Assembly (NCBI RefSeq): GCF_036289385.1
Contig: NZ_JAYFFH010000001.1
Location: forward strand, 310,001-374,000
Origin: Anaerofustis butyriciformans
GTDB taxonomy: Bacteria > Bacillota > Clostridia > Eubacteriales > Anaerofustaceae
Reading direction: 5' to 3'
Length of the DNA: 64,000 nucleotides
Every line of letters starts with the position of its first letter. Position 1 is the first letter of the stretch. Positions 33,419-42,156 of this stretch are shown here, in pieces. The notes under the pieces are model-generated. The model saw only the letters and a program-made list of their open reading frames with translations, searched no databases and was not told the DNA's origin. A program made the position numbers and the translations under genes.

Positions 33419-33757
33419 ATGAATCAAAGAAATAATTTAAACAAACAAAGAAGAATGAGAATGATAAGAAGAAGAAAAGCAAGATTAAGAAAAAGAATCA
33501 TTTGTACTGTTATGATTATGTTTATAATTGCTATGATTCCTTCTTTTATGAATAATATTAAAGCTAAAAACTTATATGATGTACATTATAAAGTTTATAC
33601 CGTTCAAGCAGACGATACTATATGGGATATAGCACAAAATATTACAGATGAAAAAACAGATGTAAGAGAAACTATATATAATATTGAGAAATTAAATAAT
33701 TTTGATAAAGGATATTCTTTAAATGTCGGACAGACAATTAAACTTCCAACTTATTAA
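33419..33757 (+). CDS. yneA: YneA-like LysM cell-division inhibitor
   Basis: A 112-residue protein: a very basic N-terminus (RRKARLRKR), one membrane helix (about residues 28-44) and a C-terminal LysM domain (VYTVQADDTIWDIAQNI, ending VGQTIKLP). Size, layout and position divergent from lexA match B. subtilis YneA, which delays division during the SOS response by acting outside the membrane. The sequence outside LysM is not conserved enough to prove it. Control by LexA is supported by two boxes in the promoter region. SD GGGGG. Confidence 0.85.
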   Translation: MNQRNNLNKQRRMRMIRRRKARLRKRIICTVMIMFIIAMIPSFMNNIKAKNLYDVHYKVYTVQADDTIWDIAQNITDEKTDVRETIYNIEKLNNFDKGYSLNVGQTIKLPTY

Positions 33758-33881
33758 TTTTATTTTTTTTAACATAACAATCGAACAAATTATCTAATAT
33801 ATAATTTTAACATGAATATATGTTCGATACACATCAGCTCCCGACCCTCTTTAGGGATAATATAAACATATTGTAAACTCT

Positions 33882-33912
33882 AAAAAAAGACTGGCTGGCA
33901 GTCTTTTTTTAG
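33882..33912. terminator. Terminator at the end of the Xer-type gene
   Basis: AAAAAAGACTG pairs with CAGTCTTTTTTT around a short loop; A on one side and T on the other let it work in both directions. Before it, 33758-33880 holds an inverted pair TCGAACA/TGTTCGA (33781-33786 region and 33821-33827) and no gene. Confidence 0.82.
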
Positions 33913-33928
33913 TATATTTTAAATTATA

Positions 33929-34990
33929 TTAATCTTCTCTTAGCTTTGTAACTCTAGCTGCAATTTTTCTTCTTTCTTCCTCAATTGCGGCATAATGTTT
34001 TTTTGTCGTATTTACATCTTTATGTCCAAGAACATCTGCAACAAGATATATATCTCCTGTTTCTTTATAGAGATTTGTTCCGTATGTACTTCTTAATTTA
34101 TGAGGTGAAATATTTTTAAGAGGTACTACAATCTTTGTATATTTTTTTAGCATCTTTTGAATTGAACTTTGAGTCATTCTTTTGTGTTGTAAGGATAAAA
34201 ACAAAGCATCTTCCTCTACATCAACTTTTTCTCTATCTTCCTTAAGATATCTAAGCAGGGCAGACCTAACTTCTTCTGGCATATAAAGAATTGTTTTATT
34301 TCCACCTTTTCTTGTTACCACAAAACTGTCATTGTCAAAATCCACATCGTTTATATTCATTCCGACACATTCACTTATACGAATTCCTGTTCCAACAAGC
34401 AAAGTAACAATTGCAAGATCTCTTACTTTTGTTTTGTTGTGATATTTAAGCTGGGAAGGTGTTAAATTATTCCCGCTTTCTATTTCATCAAGAAGATTTG
34501 CAACCTCATTTGGTTCTAATCTTACAATTGGCTTTTCGTAGTTTTTAGGTAAATCAACAAGCACTGTAGGATTTGTTTTTATAAGTTCTTTTTTAAAATA
34601 GTATTTATAAAAAGAACGAAGGGTGGAAAGTTTTCTCATTTTTCCTCTGTTTGAATTAGATAAACTTACCTTTGTTTCATCGTTTTTATAATGGCCTTTT
34701 GTGTAATAAGACAGATACTCGCTGAAATCTTCAAGATCGACTGCCTTAATATAATCAAGGTCACTTAAAAATATATCTTTTATATCTTTATAATGTGTAA
34801 ATTTAGGATGATTTTCTATTAAATATTCAAAGAATATTTTTAAATCCATCGCATAAGCTATTCTCGTTTTTATGGAGGTGTTCGCGGAAATTCCTCTAAA
34901 AAATGTATTTGCAAATGAAGGAAGATATTCAATTTGTTTTCTTAGCTTAATGTTTAATTTATTTGACATTTCTTTACTGTAATCAGCCAT
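33929..34990 (-). CDS. Tyrosine recombinase, XerC/XerD-like
   Basis: A 353-residue tyrosine recombinase. Residues about 1-140 form a SAM-like core-binding domain (TRIAYAMDLKIFFEYL). The catalytic domain has Arg in GTGIRISECVGM, the HKLRSTYGTNL box (His and Arg), LGHKDVNTTKKHYAAI (His and the nucleophile Tyr). All key residues are intact. This chromosomal type, without phage genes, is common next to lexA in Clostridia and probably resolves chromosome dimers. The ATG at 34990 behind GGAGG is used; the in-frame TTG at 35002 overlaps the SD. Confidence 0.9.
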   Translation of the reverse strand: MADYSKEMSNKLNIKLRKQIEYLPSFANTFFRGISANTSIKTRIAYAMDLKIFFEYLIENHPKFTHYKDIKDIFLSDLDYIKAVDLEDFSEYLSYYTKGHYKNDETKVSLSNSNRGKMRKLSTLRSFYKYYFKKELIKTNPTVLVDLPKNYEKPIVRLEPNEVANLLDEIESGNNLTPSQLKYHNKTKVRDLAIVTLLVGTGIRISECVGMNINDVDFDNDSFVVTRKGGNKTILYMPEEVRSALLRYLKEDREKVDVEEDALFLSLQHKRMTQSSIQKMLKKYTKIVVPLKNISPHKLRSTYGTNLYKETGDIYLVADVLGHKDVNTTKKHYAAIEEERRKIAARVTKLRED

Positions 34991-35034
34991 TTTTACCTCC
35001 AAAATAATTATATAAACAATTATATTACATTATT

Positions 35035-35064
35035 TTGAAATTTCAAAGTCTTGTGTGGTATAAT
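35035..35064 (+). promoter_or_regulatory. azlC promoter
   Basis: TTGAAA (35035-35040) and TATAAT (35059-35064), 18-bp spacer, with an extended TGG before the -10. Confidence 0.75.
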
Positions 35065-35096
35065 AGAAAAAGTTTAGTAAATTAAAGGGGTATAGC

Positions 35097-35801
35097 ATGA
35101 ATAAGACATTTAAAGAGGCTTTTAAAGTAACAATGCCGGTACTTCTTGGATATTTGTCTATCGGGCTTGCGTTCGGACTTATGATGCAAAGTATCGGGCT
35201 TAATTTTATATGGGCAGGGGGAATGTCCCTTGTAATTTATGCAGGAACACTTCAATATTTGGCTGTTATGATGTTTCAAACAGGAATGAGTATGATAAGT
35301 GTTGCACTTATGACACTTTTTGTTCATTTTAGACATATGGTTTATGGACTTTCTTTAATAGAAAAATTCAAAGATATAAGCTTTTTTAAGAAAGTATATA
35401 TGATTTTTGGTTTAACTGATGAAACATATGCGCTATTAACTTCTTCAACCGTTCCTGAAAGTGTAAAAGACGATGTAGAAAATTACTATTTTTACATATC
35501 TATCTTAGACCATTCTTACTGGATTATAGGTTCAATTCTTGGTGCAACCATAGGTTCACTTATAAATATAAACACAGAAGGTGTATCATTTGCCATGATA
35601 GCACTATTTTGCGTTCTTTGCACAGAACAATGGTTTAACCTTAAATCAAAAGTACCGATTTTTATAGGAGGTATCTGTGCTTTAGTAGCTTTATTTATTT
35701 TTGGGCCTGACAATATGATGATACCTGCAATCATAGCAATAATGATTCTTTTAATGGGAGATAGGAAAAAACTTGAAAAGGAGGGGATAGTAAATGAATA
35801 A
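35097..35801 (+). CDS. azlC: Branched-chain amino acid exporter, large subunit
   Basis: A 234-residue membrane protein of the AzlC family. VTMPVLLGYLSIGLAFGLMMQSIGL at the N-terminus and LFVHFRHMVYGLSLIEKFK with GLTDETYALLT are conserved family blocks. With AzlD it exports branched-chain amino acids or their analogues. It overlaps azlD by eight bases. SD AAGGGG. No Lrp-like regulator (AzlB) is adjacent. Confidence 0.93.
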   Translation: MNKTFKEAFKVTMPVLLGYLSIGLAFGLMMQSIGLNFIWAGGMSLVIYAGTLQYLAVMMFQTGMSMISVALMTLFVHFRHMVYGLSLIEKFKDISFFKKVYMIFGLTDETYALLTSSTVPESVKDDVENYYFYISILDHSYWIIGSILGATIGSLININTEGVSFAMIALFCVLCTEQWFNLKSKVPIFIGGICALVALFIFGPDNMMIPAIIAIMILLMGDRKKLEKEGIVNE

Positions 35802-36135
35802 ATATACTCTCTTTCAAGGTTTAATGGCAATTATAATAATGAGTGGAATTACTTTCTTTACAAGAGCCGTTCCTTTTGTACTTTTTTCAGGAAAAAACAA
35901 AAAACCAAATGATACGGTTTTACATCTTGGTAAAGTTCTTCCGCCGGCAATGATGGCAATGTTACTTATATACTGCCTAAAAGATACTTCTCTTATTTCT
36001 TATCCTTATGGAATACCTGAAATATTCTGTGTAATACTTGCAATAGGGCTACATGTATGGAAAAGAAATAATTTTATAAGTATATTCGGTTCAACAGTGG
36101 TATATATGATAATGGTACAATACATATTCGTTTAG
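35794..36135 (+). CDS. azlD: Branched-chain amino acid exporter, small subunit
   Basis: A 113-residue membrane protein with four helices and the AzlD blocks TFFTRAVPFVLF near the N-terminus and LGKVLPPAMMAMLLIYCLKD in the middle. It forms the exporter with AzlC. The SD GAGGGG lies within the azlC end. No terminator is obvious before tex, 52 bases on. Confidence 0.92.
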   Translation: MNKYTLFQGLMAIIIMSGITFFTRAVPFVLFSGKNKKPNDTVLHLGKVLPPAMMAMLLIYCLKDTSLISYPYGIPEIFCVILAIGLHVWKRNNFISIFGSTVVYMIMVQYIFV

Positions 36136-36187
36136 AACTTCACAAAATAATTATTTAGTGAAGTAAATTATATAAAAGAGGTAAAAC

Positions 36188-38332
36188 ATGCAAGAAATAA
36201 TAAATATATTATCAAAAGAATTTGACAGAAAACCAAAACACATTGAAAATGTAATTGAAATGCTTGATAAAGGGGATACTGTTCCTTTTATAGCAAGATA
36301 CCGTAAAGAACTTACAGGTTCAATGGATGACCAGCTTTTAAGAGAGGTTGCACAAAGACTTGGTTATTTAAGAAACTTAAAAGAAAGAAAAGAAGAAGTA
36401 ATTAGTTCTATTAAGAAACTTGATAAACTTACAAAAGAACTTGAAGAAGAAATAAATAACGCAAATACATTATCTGAAGTTGAAGACTTATACAGACCTT
36501 ACAAACCTAAAAGAAAAACAAGAGCATCAATTGCAAAGGAAAAAGGTCTTGAGCCTTTAAGCGATATTATCCTTTCGCAGGAAGCAGATTTAGAGGATAT
36601 AAAAATAATCGCAAAAGATTATGTAAGCGAAGAAAAAGGCGTTAATAACGAAGATGAAGCCATTAAAGGCGCTTTAGACATAATCGCTGAAAACATCTCA
36701 GACAATGCAAATATAAGAAAAGAGCTTAAAAAACTAATCAGAAACAAAGGTAAAATAATAAGTAAAAATACTAAAGATGAAGACAGCGTATATCAAACTT
36801 ACTATGACTTTTCAGAATCTGTAAAAAGACTTCAAGGACACAAAGTTTTAGCTTTAAACAGAGGAGAAAAAGAAGGATTTTTAAAGGTTACAATCGAAAT
36901 TAATAAAGATGAAGCCTTAAATATAATACATAAATACATTATAAAAAACACAAAAAGCAGTGCATATAAATATTTAGAAGAAACTTGTATTGATGCTTTC
37001 GACAGATTAATTTTTCCGTCTATTGAAAGAGAAATAAGAAGCGACTTAACGGAAAGCGCAAACGAAAGTGCAATAAAAACTTTTGCAACAAACCTAAAAC
37101 AGCTTTTAATGCAGCCACCTGTAAAAAACAAAGTAACCCTTGGTCTTGACCCGGCTTATAGAACAGGATGTAAAATTGCCGTAGTGGACGGAACGGGAAA
37201 AGTTTTAGACACAACCGTAATTTACCCAACACCACCACACAACAAAATTGAAGAAAGCGAAAAGATAATTAAAGATTTAATAAGTAAACATAATGTTGAA
37301 GTTATTTCAATAGGTAACGGAACAGCATCAAGAGAATCAGAAAAATTTGTTGCCGATACAATAAAAGGCACAAAGGTTCAATATGTTGTTGTAAGTGAAG
37401 CCGGAGCATCAGTTTATTCAGCCTCAAAACTAGCTGCAAAAGAATTCCCTGATTATGATGTTGCCTTAAGAAGTGCCGTTTCAATTGCAAGAAGACTTCA
37501 AGACCCACTTGCAGAACTTGTAAAAATAGACCCAAAAAGCATAGGAGTTGGACAATATCAGCACGATATGCCAAAGGCTAAATTAAATGAAGCATTAACG
37601 GGTGTTGTAGAAAGTGCCGTAAACAGCGTTGGAGTAGACCTTAACACAGCATCTGTATCGCTACTTGAATATGTTGCGGGAGTAAGCAGTGCCGTTGCTA
37701 AAAATATCGTAGCATATAGAGAAGAAAACGGAATGTATACAAAAAGGAGTGAGCTTTTAAAAGTTCCAAAACTTGGTAAGAAATCATATGAACAATGTGC
37801 AGGTTTCTTAAGAGTTGCAGAAAGTTCAAACCCTCTTGATAACTCAGGAGTTCACCCTGAATCATACAAAGCGGCAAAGAAAGTTCTTGAACTTACAGGA
37901 CATACTCTAAAAGACATTAACACAGAAAACATAAAATCAATAACAGAAGAAGCAGAAAAAATTGGTCTTGATAATATTTCAAATGAATGTGAAATAGGTA
38001 TACCAACACTTAAAGACATACTAAAAGAATTAATCAAACCTGGAAGAGACCCAAGGGATGAACTTCCAAAACCTGTTTTAAGAAGCGATGTTATGGAAAT
38101 GGAAGATTTAATCGTAGGTATGAAACTTATGGGTACGGTTAGAAACGTTGTTGACTTTGGAGCTTTTGTAGATATAGGAGTTCATCAAGACGGACTTGTT
38201 CATATCTCTCAAATATCAAATTCATTTATAAAACACCCTAGCGATAAACTTAAAACAGGGGATATAGTTGAAGTAACCGTTACTGATGTAGATAAGAAGA
38301 AAGGAAGAATTTCTCTTTCAATGATTATGTAA
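36188..38332 (+). CDS. tex: Tex-family RNA-binding S1 protein
   Basis: A 714-residue Tex protein. The N-terminal helical part carries PFIARYRKELTGSMDDQLLRE and EDLYRPYKPKRKTRA, the centre a YqgF-type RNase H fold (LGLDPAYRTGCKIAVVDGTG), then helix-hairpin-helix repeats (GKKSYEQCAGFLRV) and a C-terminal S1 domain (GTVRNVVDFGAFVDIGVHQDGLVHISQI). It binds nucleic acids and influences transcription and genetic competence in several bacteria. Full length. SD AGAGG. Confidence 0.96.
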   Translation: MQEIINILSKEFDRKPKHIENVIEMLDKGDTVPFIARYRKELTGSMDDQLLREVAQRLGYLRNLKERKEEVISSIKKLDKLTKELEEEINNANTLSEVEDLYRPYKPKRKTRASIAKEKGLEPLSDIILSQEADLEDIKIIAKDYVSEEKGVNNEDEAIKGALDIIAENISDNANIRKELKKLIRNKGKIISKNTKDEDSVYQTYYDFSESVKRLQGHKVLALNRGEKEGFLKVTIEINKDEALNIIHKYIIKNTKSSAYKYLEETCIDAFDRLIFPSIEREIRSDLTESANESAIKTFATNLKQLLMQPPVKNKVTLGLDPAYRTGCKIAVVDGTGKVLDTTVIYPTPPHNKIEESEKIIKDLISKHNVEVISIGNGTASRESEKFVADTIKGTKVQYVVVSEAGASVYSASKLAAKEFPDYDVALRSAVSIARRLQDPLAELVKIDPKSIGVGQYQHDMPKAKLNEALTGVVESAVNSVGVDLNTASVSLLEYVAGVSSAVAKNIVAYREENGMYTKRSELLKVPKLGKKSYEQCAGFLRVAESSNPLDNSGVHPESYKAAKKVLELTGHTLKDINTENIKSITEEAEKIGLDNISNECEIGIPTLKDILKELIKPGRDPRDELPKPVLRSDVMEMEDLIVGMKLMGTVRNVVDFGAFVDIGVHQDGLVHISQISNSFIKHPSDKLKTGDIVEVTVTDVDKKKGRISLSMIM

Positions 38333-38334
38333 TG

Positions 38335-38364
38335 AAAAGCCGTGATGTATCACGGCTTTTTTTG
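38335..38364 (+). terminator. Terminator after tex
   Basis: AAAAGCCGTGA (38335-38345) pairs with TCACGGCTTTT (38350-38360), a T run follows. Confidence 0.9.
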
Positions 38365-38391
38365 TTTTTTAAAGTAAAAATATGATATAAT
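38362..38391 (+). promoter_or_regulatory. hsdM promoter
   Basis: TTGTTT (38362-38367) and TATAAT (38386-38391), 18-bp spacer, extended TGA before the -10. It starts in the tail of the tex terminator. Confidence 0.6.
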
Positions 38392-38448
38392 TAATTAGTA
38401 TTTATCGAAAATTTTATAAATAATTAATTTATTTTAGGAGAAATAAAA

Positions 38449-39954
38449 ATGTCAGAAAGCAATAATGCAAATATTGGATTTGAAAAACAAATATGGGATG
38501 CTGCCTGTGTTCTTTGGGGACATATTCCTGCTGCTGAATATAGAAAAGTAATAGTAGGGCTTATATTCCTACGTTATATATCAAGTGCATTTGAAAATAG
38601 ATACAATGAACTTGTTGAAGAGGGAGATGGGTTTGAAGATGATAAAGATGCTTATATAATGGAAAATGTATTCTTTGTATCTAAAGAAGCAAGATGGAAT
38701 AACATCGTCGAACATGCGCATACTCCGGAAATAGGAAGCATTATTGATGATGCTATGATAGCAATAGAAAAAGAAAATAAAACATTAAAAAATGTTTTAC
38801 CTAAAAACTATGCAAGCCCGGACCTTGATAAGAGAGTTTTAGGGGAAGTTGTTGATTTATTCACAAATATGGAAATGGATGAAACCCATAACAGCAAAGA
38901 TTTGCTTGGAAGAACATATGAATACTGTATAGCTCAATTTGCGGCTTACGAGGGAGTAAAAGGCGGTGAATTCTATACTCCTGCAAGCATAGTAAAAACA
39001 ATAGTTGAAATATTAAAACCTTTTAAAAACTGCCGTGTATATGACCCTTGCTGTGGTTCAGGGGGAATGTTTGTTCAAAGTGCCAAATTTATTGAAGCAC
39101 ACAGTGGAAACAGAGGAGAAATATCAGTATACGGGCAAGAATCCAATGCCGATACATGGAAAATGGCGAAAATGAATATGGCAATAAGAGGGATAGATGC
39201 AAACCTTGGAAACTATCATGCAGATACATTTTTTAATGATTTGCATAAAACCCTTAAAGCAGATTTTATAATGGCAAACCCTCCTTTTAACCTTAAAAAC
39301 TGGGGACAGGATAAATTAAAGGATGATGTTCGTTGGAAATTTGGAACACCTCCTGCAGGTAATGCCAACTATGCTTGGATACAACATATGATACATCACC
39401 TTGCACCAAACGGAAAAATTGGTTTAGTTCTTGCAAACGGGGCTTTATCTTCCATGACTTCTGGAGAGGGTGAAATAAGAAAAAATATAATTGAAGCAGA
39501 TCTTGTGGAAGGTATTATTTCCATGCCTACACAGTTATTTTACAGCGTAACAATTCCCGTTACTCTTTGGTTTATAACAAGAAATAAAAAACAAAAAGGG
39601 AAAACCTTATTTATTGATGCCCGTAATATGGGATATATGGTAGACAGAAAACACAGAGACTTTACAGATGAAGACATAAAAAAACTTGCTGATACATTTT
39701 CAGCATTTCAAGAAGGAACCCTTGAAGATAAAAAAGGATTTTGTCACGTGGCAGATTTAGAAGAAATAAAGAAACAAGATTATATTTTAACACCAGGCAG
39801 ATATGTTGGAATAGAAGAAACTGAGGAAGACGATGAACCTTTTGAAGAAAAAATGAAACGACTTACGGAAGAATTATCGCAAATGTTCAAACAGTCCCAT
39901 AAACTTGAAGAAGAAATACGTAAGAACTTGGAGAGGATTGGGTATGAAATATAA
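38449..39954 (+). CDS. hsdM: Type I restriction-modification methyltransferase subunit
   Basis: A 501-residue N6-adenine methyltransferase. The N-terminal helical domain starts EKQIWDAACVLWGHIPAAEYRKVI; motif I is VYDPCCGSGGMFVQ near residue 200, motif IV is NPPF (MANPPFNLKNWG) near 277, and the C-terminal segment GIISMPTQLFYSVTIPVTLWFITR is typical. It pairs with HsdS to methylate the host site. The gene looks intact. It overlaps hsdS by 11 bases. SD TAGGAG. Confidence 0.96.
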   Translation: MSESNNANIGFEKQIWDAACVLWGHIPAAEYRKVIVGLIFLRYISSAFENRYNELVEEGDGFEDDKDAYIMENVFFVSKEARWNNIVEHAHTPEIGSIIDDAMIAIEKENKTLKNVLPKNYASPDLDKRVLGEVVDLFTNMEMDETHNSKDLLGRTYEYCIAQFAAYEGVKGGEFYTPASIVKTIVEILKPFKNCRVYDPCCGSGGMFVQSAKFIEAHSGNRGEISVYGQESNADTWKMAKMNMAIRGIDANLGNYHADTFFNDLHKTLKADFIMANPPFNLKNWGQDKLKDDVRWKFGTPPAGNANYAWIQHMIHHLAPNGKIGLVLANGALSSMTSGEGEIRKNIIEADLVEGIISMPTQLFYSVTIPVTLWFITRNKKQKGKTLFIDARNMGYMVDRKHRDFTDEDIKKLADTFSAFQEGTLEDKKGFCHVADLEEIKKQDYILTPGRYVGIEETEEDDEPFEEKMKRLTEELSQMFKQSHKLEEEIRKNLERIGYEI

Positions 39955-41151
39955 TACTGTTAAATTAGGCGAATACCTTTATATAAAAGGTCGTATTGGT
40001 TGGAAAGGTTTAAAGAAAAGTGAATATCTAGAACATAGTGAGTATCGCATAATCAATGGAGAAGCATTGACTGAAGACGGCATAAACTGGGATAAAGCCG
40101 GATTTATAACTAAGGAACGCTATGACGAGTCACCGGAAATAATGTTAAAAGAAGAAGATATCCTTATTTCCAAAGACGGAACTATTGGGAAAATTGGATT
40201 TATTAATAAACTTGAACAACCTACAACTGTTGCTTCAGGCATATTTGTAATTCGAAATCTTCAACCGGAAATAATAAACACAAGATTTATATATAATTTT
40301 TTGTGTTCACATTATTTCAAAGCATTTATTACAATGCGTACTGAAGGGAGTGTAATTCCACACCTATACCAAAAAGATTTTGTGGATTTAGATTTTCCTC
40401 TTCCACAAAAAGAAACACAAGAAAAAATTGTTTCTATTCTTGATGGTATAAGTGCCCAAATTGATATAAACAAAAAAATAAATGAGAAGTTGGAAGAGCA
40501 AGCTAAGGCGATTTTTAAATCGTGGTTTATTGATTTTGAACCGTTTGAAGGAAAAGTTCCATTAAACTGGGAAAATGGTGTTTTAGGAGATTTTGTAAAA
40601 ATAAAACGTGGAGGTTCACCACGTCCCATTAGTCAGTTTTTATCTACAAGCGGACTTCATTGGTTAAAAATATCTGATGCAACTTGCACTAACTCCCCAT
40701 TTATAAATAAAATAAAAGAGTATATCATAGAAGACGGATTAAAAAAAACAGTTTTTCTTAAATCTGGTAACTTAGTTTTATCAAATAGTGCTACTCCTGG
40801 ATTACCTAAAATACTTGATATAGATACCTGTATACACGACGGTTGGCTATATTTTCCACAATCTAGATTCTCAAATGAATATCTATATTTATATTTTACA
40901 CTTATTCGCAATAACTTAGTGTCTTTAGGTAATGGTAGTGTTTTTACAAATCTTAAAACAGATATTTTGAAAAATTATCCAACCTACTTGCCAACAAATG
41001 ATATTCTCAATAAGTTTGATAATATTATAAAACCTATTTTTTCAATAATTCTTACAAAACAAGAGAAATAAAGAAATTAGAAGATATTAGAGACACTCTC
41101 TTACCAAAATTAATGAACGGTGAAATTGATGTTTCTGAGGTTGAGGTTTAG
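39944..41151 (+). pseudogene. hsdS: Type I specificity subunit HsdS with C-terminal frameshift
   Basis: The first frame (39944-41071, 375 residues) contains two target-recognition domains separated by the helical conserved region QEKIVSILDGISAQIDINKKINEKLEEQ and the motif AIFKSWFIDFEPF. It stops at 41071. The expected C-terminal end continues in another frame (41057-41151), reading KKLEDIRDTLLPKLMNGEID. One missing base near 41060-41066 explains both. The second central helix is thus cut short by about 28 residues. It could be a sequencing error, a disabled gene, or a working shortened protein. Confidence 0.82.
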
Positions 41152-41203
41152 ATAAAATCTTCAAAATAATATTATATAATTAAATATAAAAAGGAGAAAA
41201 TAT

Positions 41204-41686
41204 ATGTCTATTTTTTATTACTTTTCAATATCACTTCAAATTGCAGGTTCATTAATTCTTTTAATCTCAAATTTTTCAACAAATAGAAAAAAAATAATTA
41301 AAGATATTTATAATACAAATAAAATTATAAACGCAGACGGTAATACAAAAGAAATAGATGATTTAACAGGTGTTTTAAAAGATAGATTTAAACAAGTATA
41401 TTTAAACAGGTTTGCATTTGGATATTTAGCAATAGGTTATATATTAGAATTTATTTTTATGCAAAATAATTCATATAACAAAATATTTGCAATAATAACT
41501 ATAACGTTAATTACGGTTTCATTTTTAGGTTTAAGTTATTCTGTAACTTATAAATATTTACTAAATAAAGATATAGTAACCCAAAATATTTCATATAAAG
41601 AATTAAATGATTTAAACTTAAAACCACATTTAGAATCTATGTCTTGCGAAGAGTTAATCAAAATATTAGATGGTGATGCTAAATAA
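41204..41686 (+). CDS. Unknown membrane protein inside the hsd locus, 160 aa
   Basis: Three hydrophobic segments: residues about 5-24, 72-90 and 94-113, and a charged C-terminal region. The central loop (residues 25-70) is polar. SD AAGGAG. It sits between hsdS and hsdR, where type I operons do not normally hold a membrane protein. I do not recognise a family. After its stop, the same frame continues as a hydrophobic and then basic segment (41702-41820) without its own good start, possibly a gene remnant. Confidence 0.65.
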   Translation: MSIFYYFSISLQIAGSLILLISNFSTNRKKIIKDIYNTNKIINADGNTKEIDDLTGVLKDRFKQVYLNRFAFGYLAIGYILEFIFMQNNSYNKIFAIITITLITVSFLGLSYSVTYKYLLNKDIVTQNISYKELNDLNLKPHLESMSCEELIKILDGDAK

Positions 41687-41823
41687 TTTTAAGAATAAAA
41701 ATGGCTGTTTTCTACATCTATTATATCTGTTGTTATTGAATATTTATATATTATGCCTTTTCGTGTTAGTAAGTTAAAAGAAAAAATTAAAGCAAGAAAA
41801 AAATTCAAACAAGGAGATAAAAA

Positions 41824-42144
41824 ATGGAATTTGAATATCTCGATGAAGAATCAGAGGAATTACTTAAAGAATTAATTGAAGATAAAGATTTATTTTTAAA
41901 AAGAATGAGTGGAATAGCTTTAGAAAATTTAATTGATAAAGGCTTTGTTAGTGGAGAAAATAGTACATATACTATTGACAGAGAACCTCATTACGATAAT
42001 TTAAAGATAAAACAAAAAGGCTATACATATTTTGAGATGAAAGAAAAATATGAAAAAGAGAAAAGAAAAGAATTCATTTTTGAATTGATAAAAATTTTAC
42101 CGAAGTTTTTAAGTTCTATAATTTTAAAAATTTTTTTCAAATAA
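41824..42144 (+). CDS. Unknown protein inside the hsd locus, 106 aa
   Basis: An acidic N-terminal half with LKELIEDKDLFLKRMSGIALENLIDKGFVSG, resembling a small winged-helix or YjcQ-like fold, then a basic middle and a hydrophobic end (SSIILKIFF) that could attach it to the membrane. SD AAGGAG at good distance. It is followed by hsdR after 12 bases. Unknown function. Its place in the operon suggests cotranscription with the restriction subunit. Confidence 0.62.
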   Translation: MEFEYLDEESEELLKELIEDKDLFLKRMSGIALENLIDKGFVSGENSTYTIDREPHYDNLKIKQKGYTYFEMKEKYEKEKRKEFIFELIKILPKFLSSIILKIFFK

Positions 42145-42156
42145 AAGGAGAATAAC

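Noticed and set aside
33850..33880. Possible dif-like site next to the Xer-type gene
   Set aside because: Only the right half (TTGTAAACT) resembles Firmicute dif; the left arm does not match and is not a proper inverted partner.
33929..34990. Integrated phage or genomic island marked by the tyrosine recombinase
   Set aside because: No phage or conjugation genes, no att repeats or tRNA are nearby; the neighbours are housekeeping genes, so a chromosomal Xer role is more likely.
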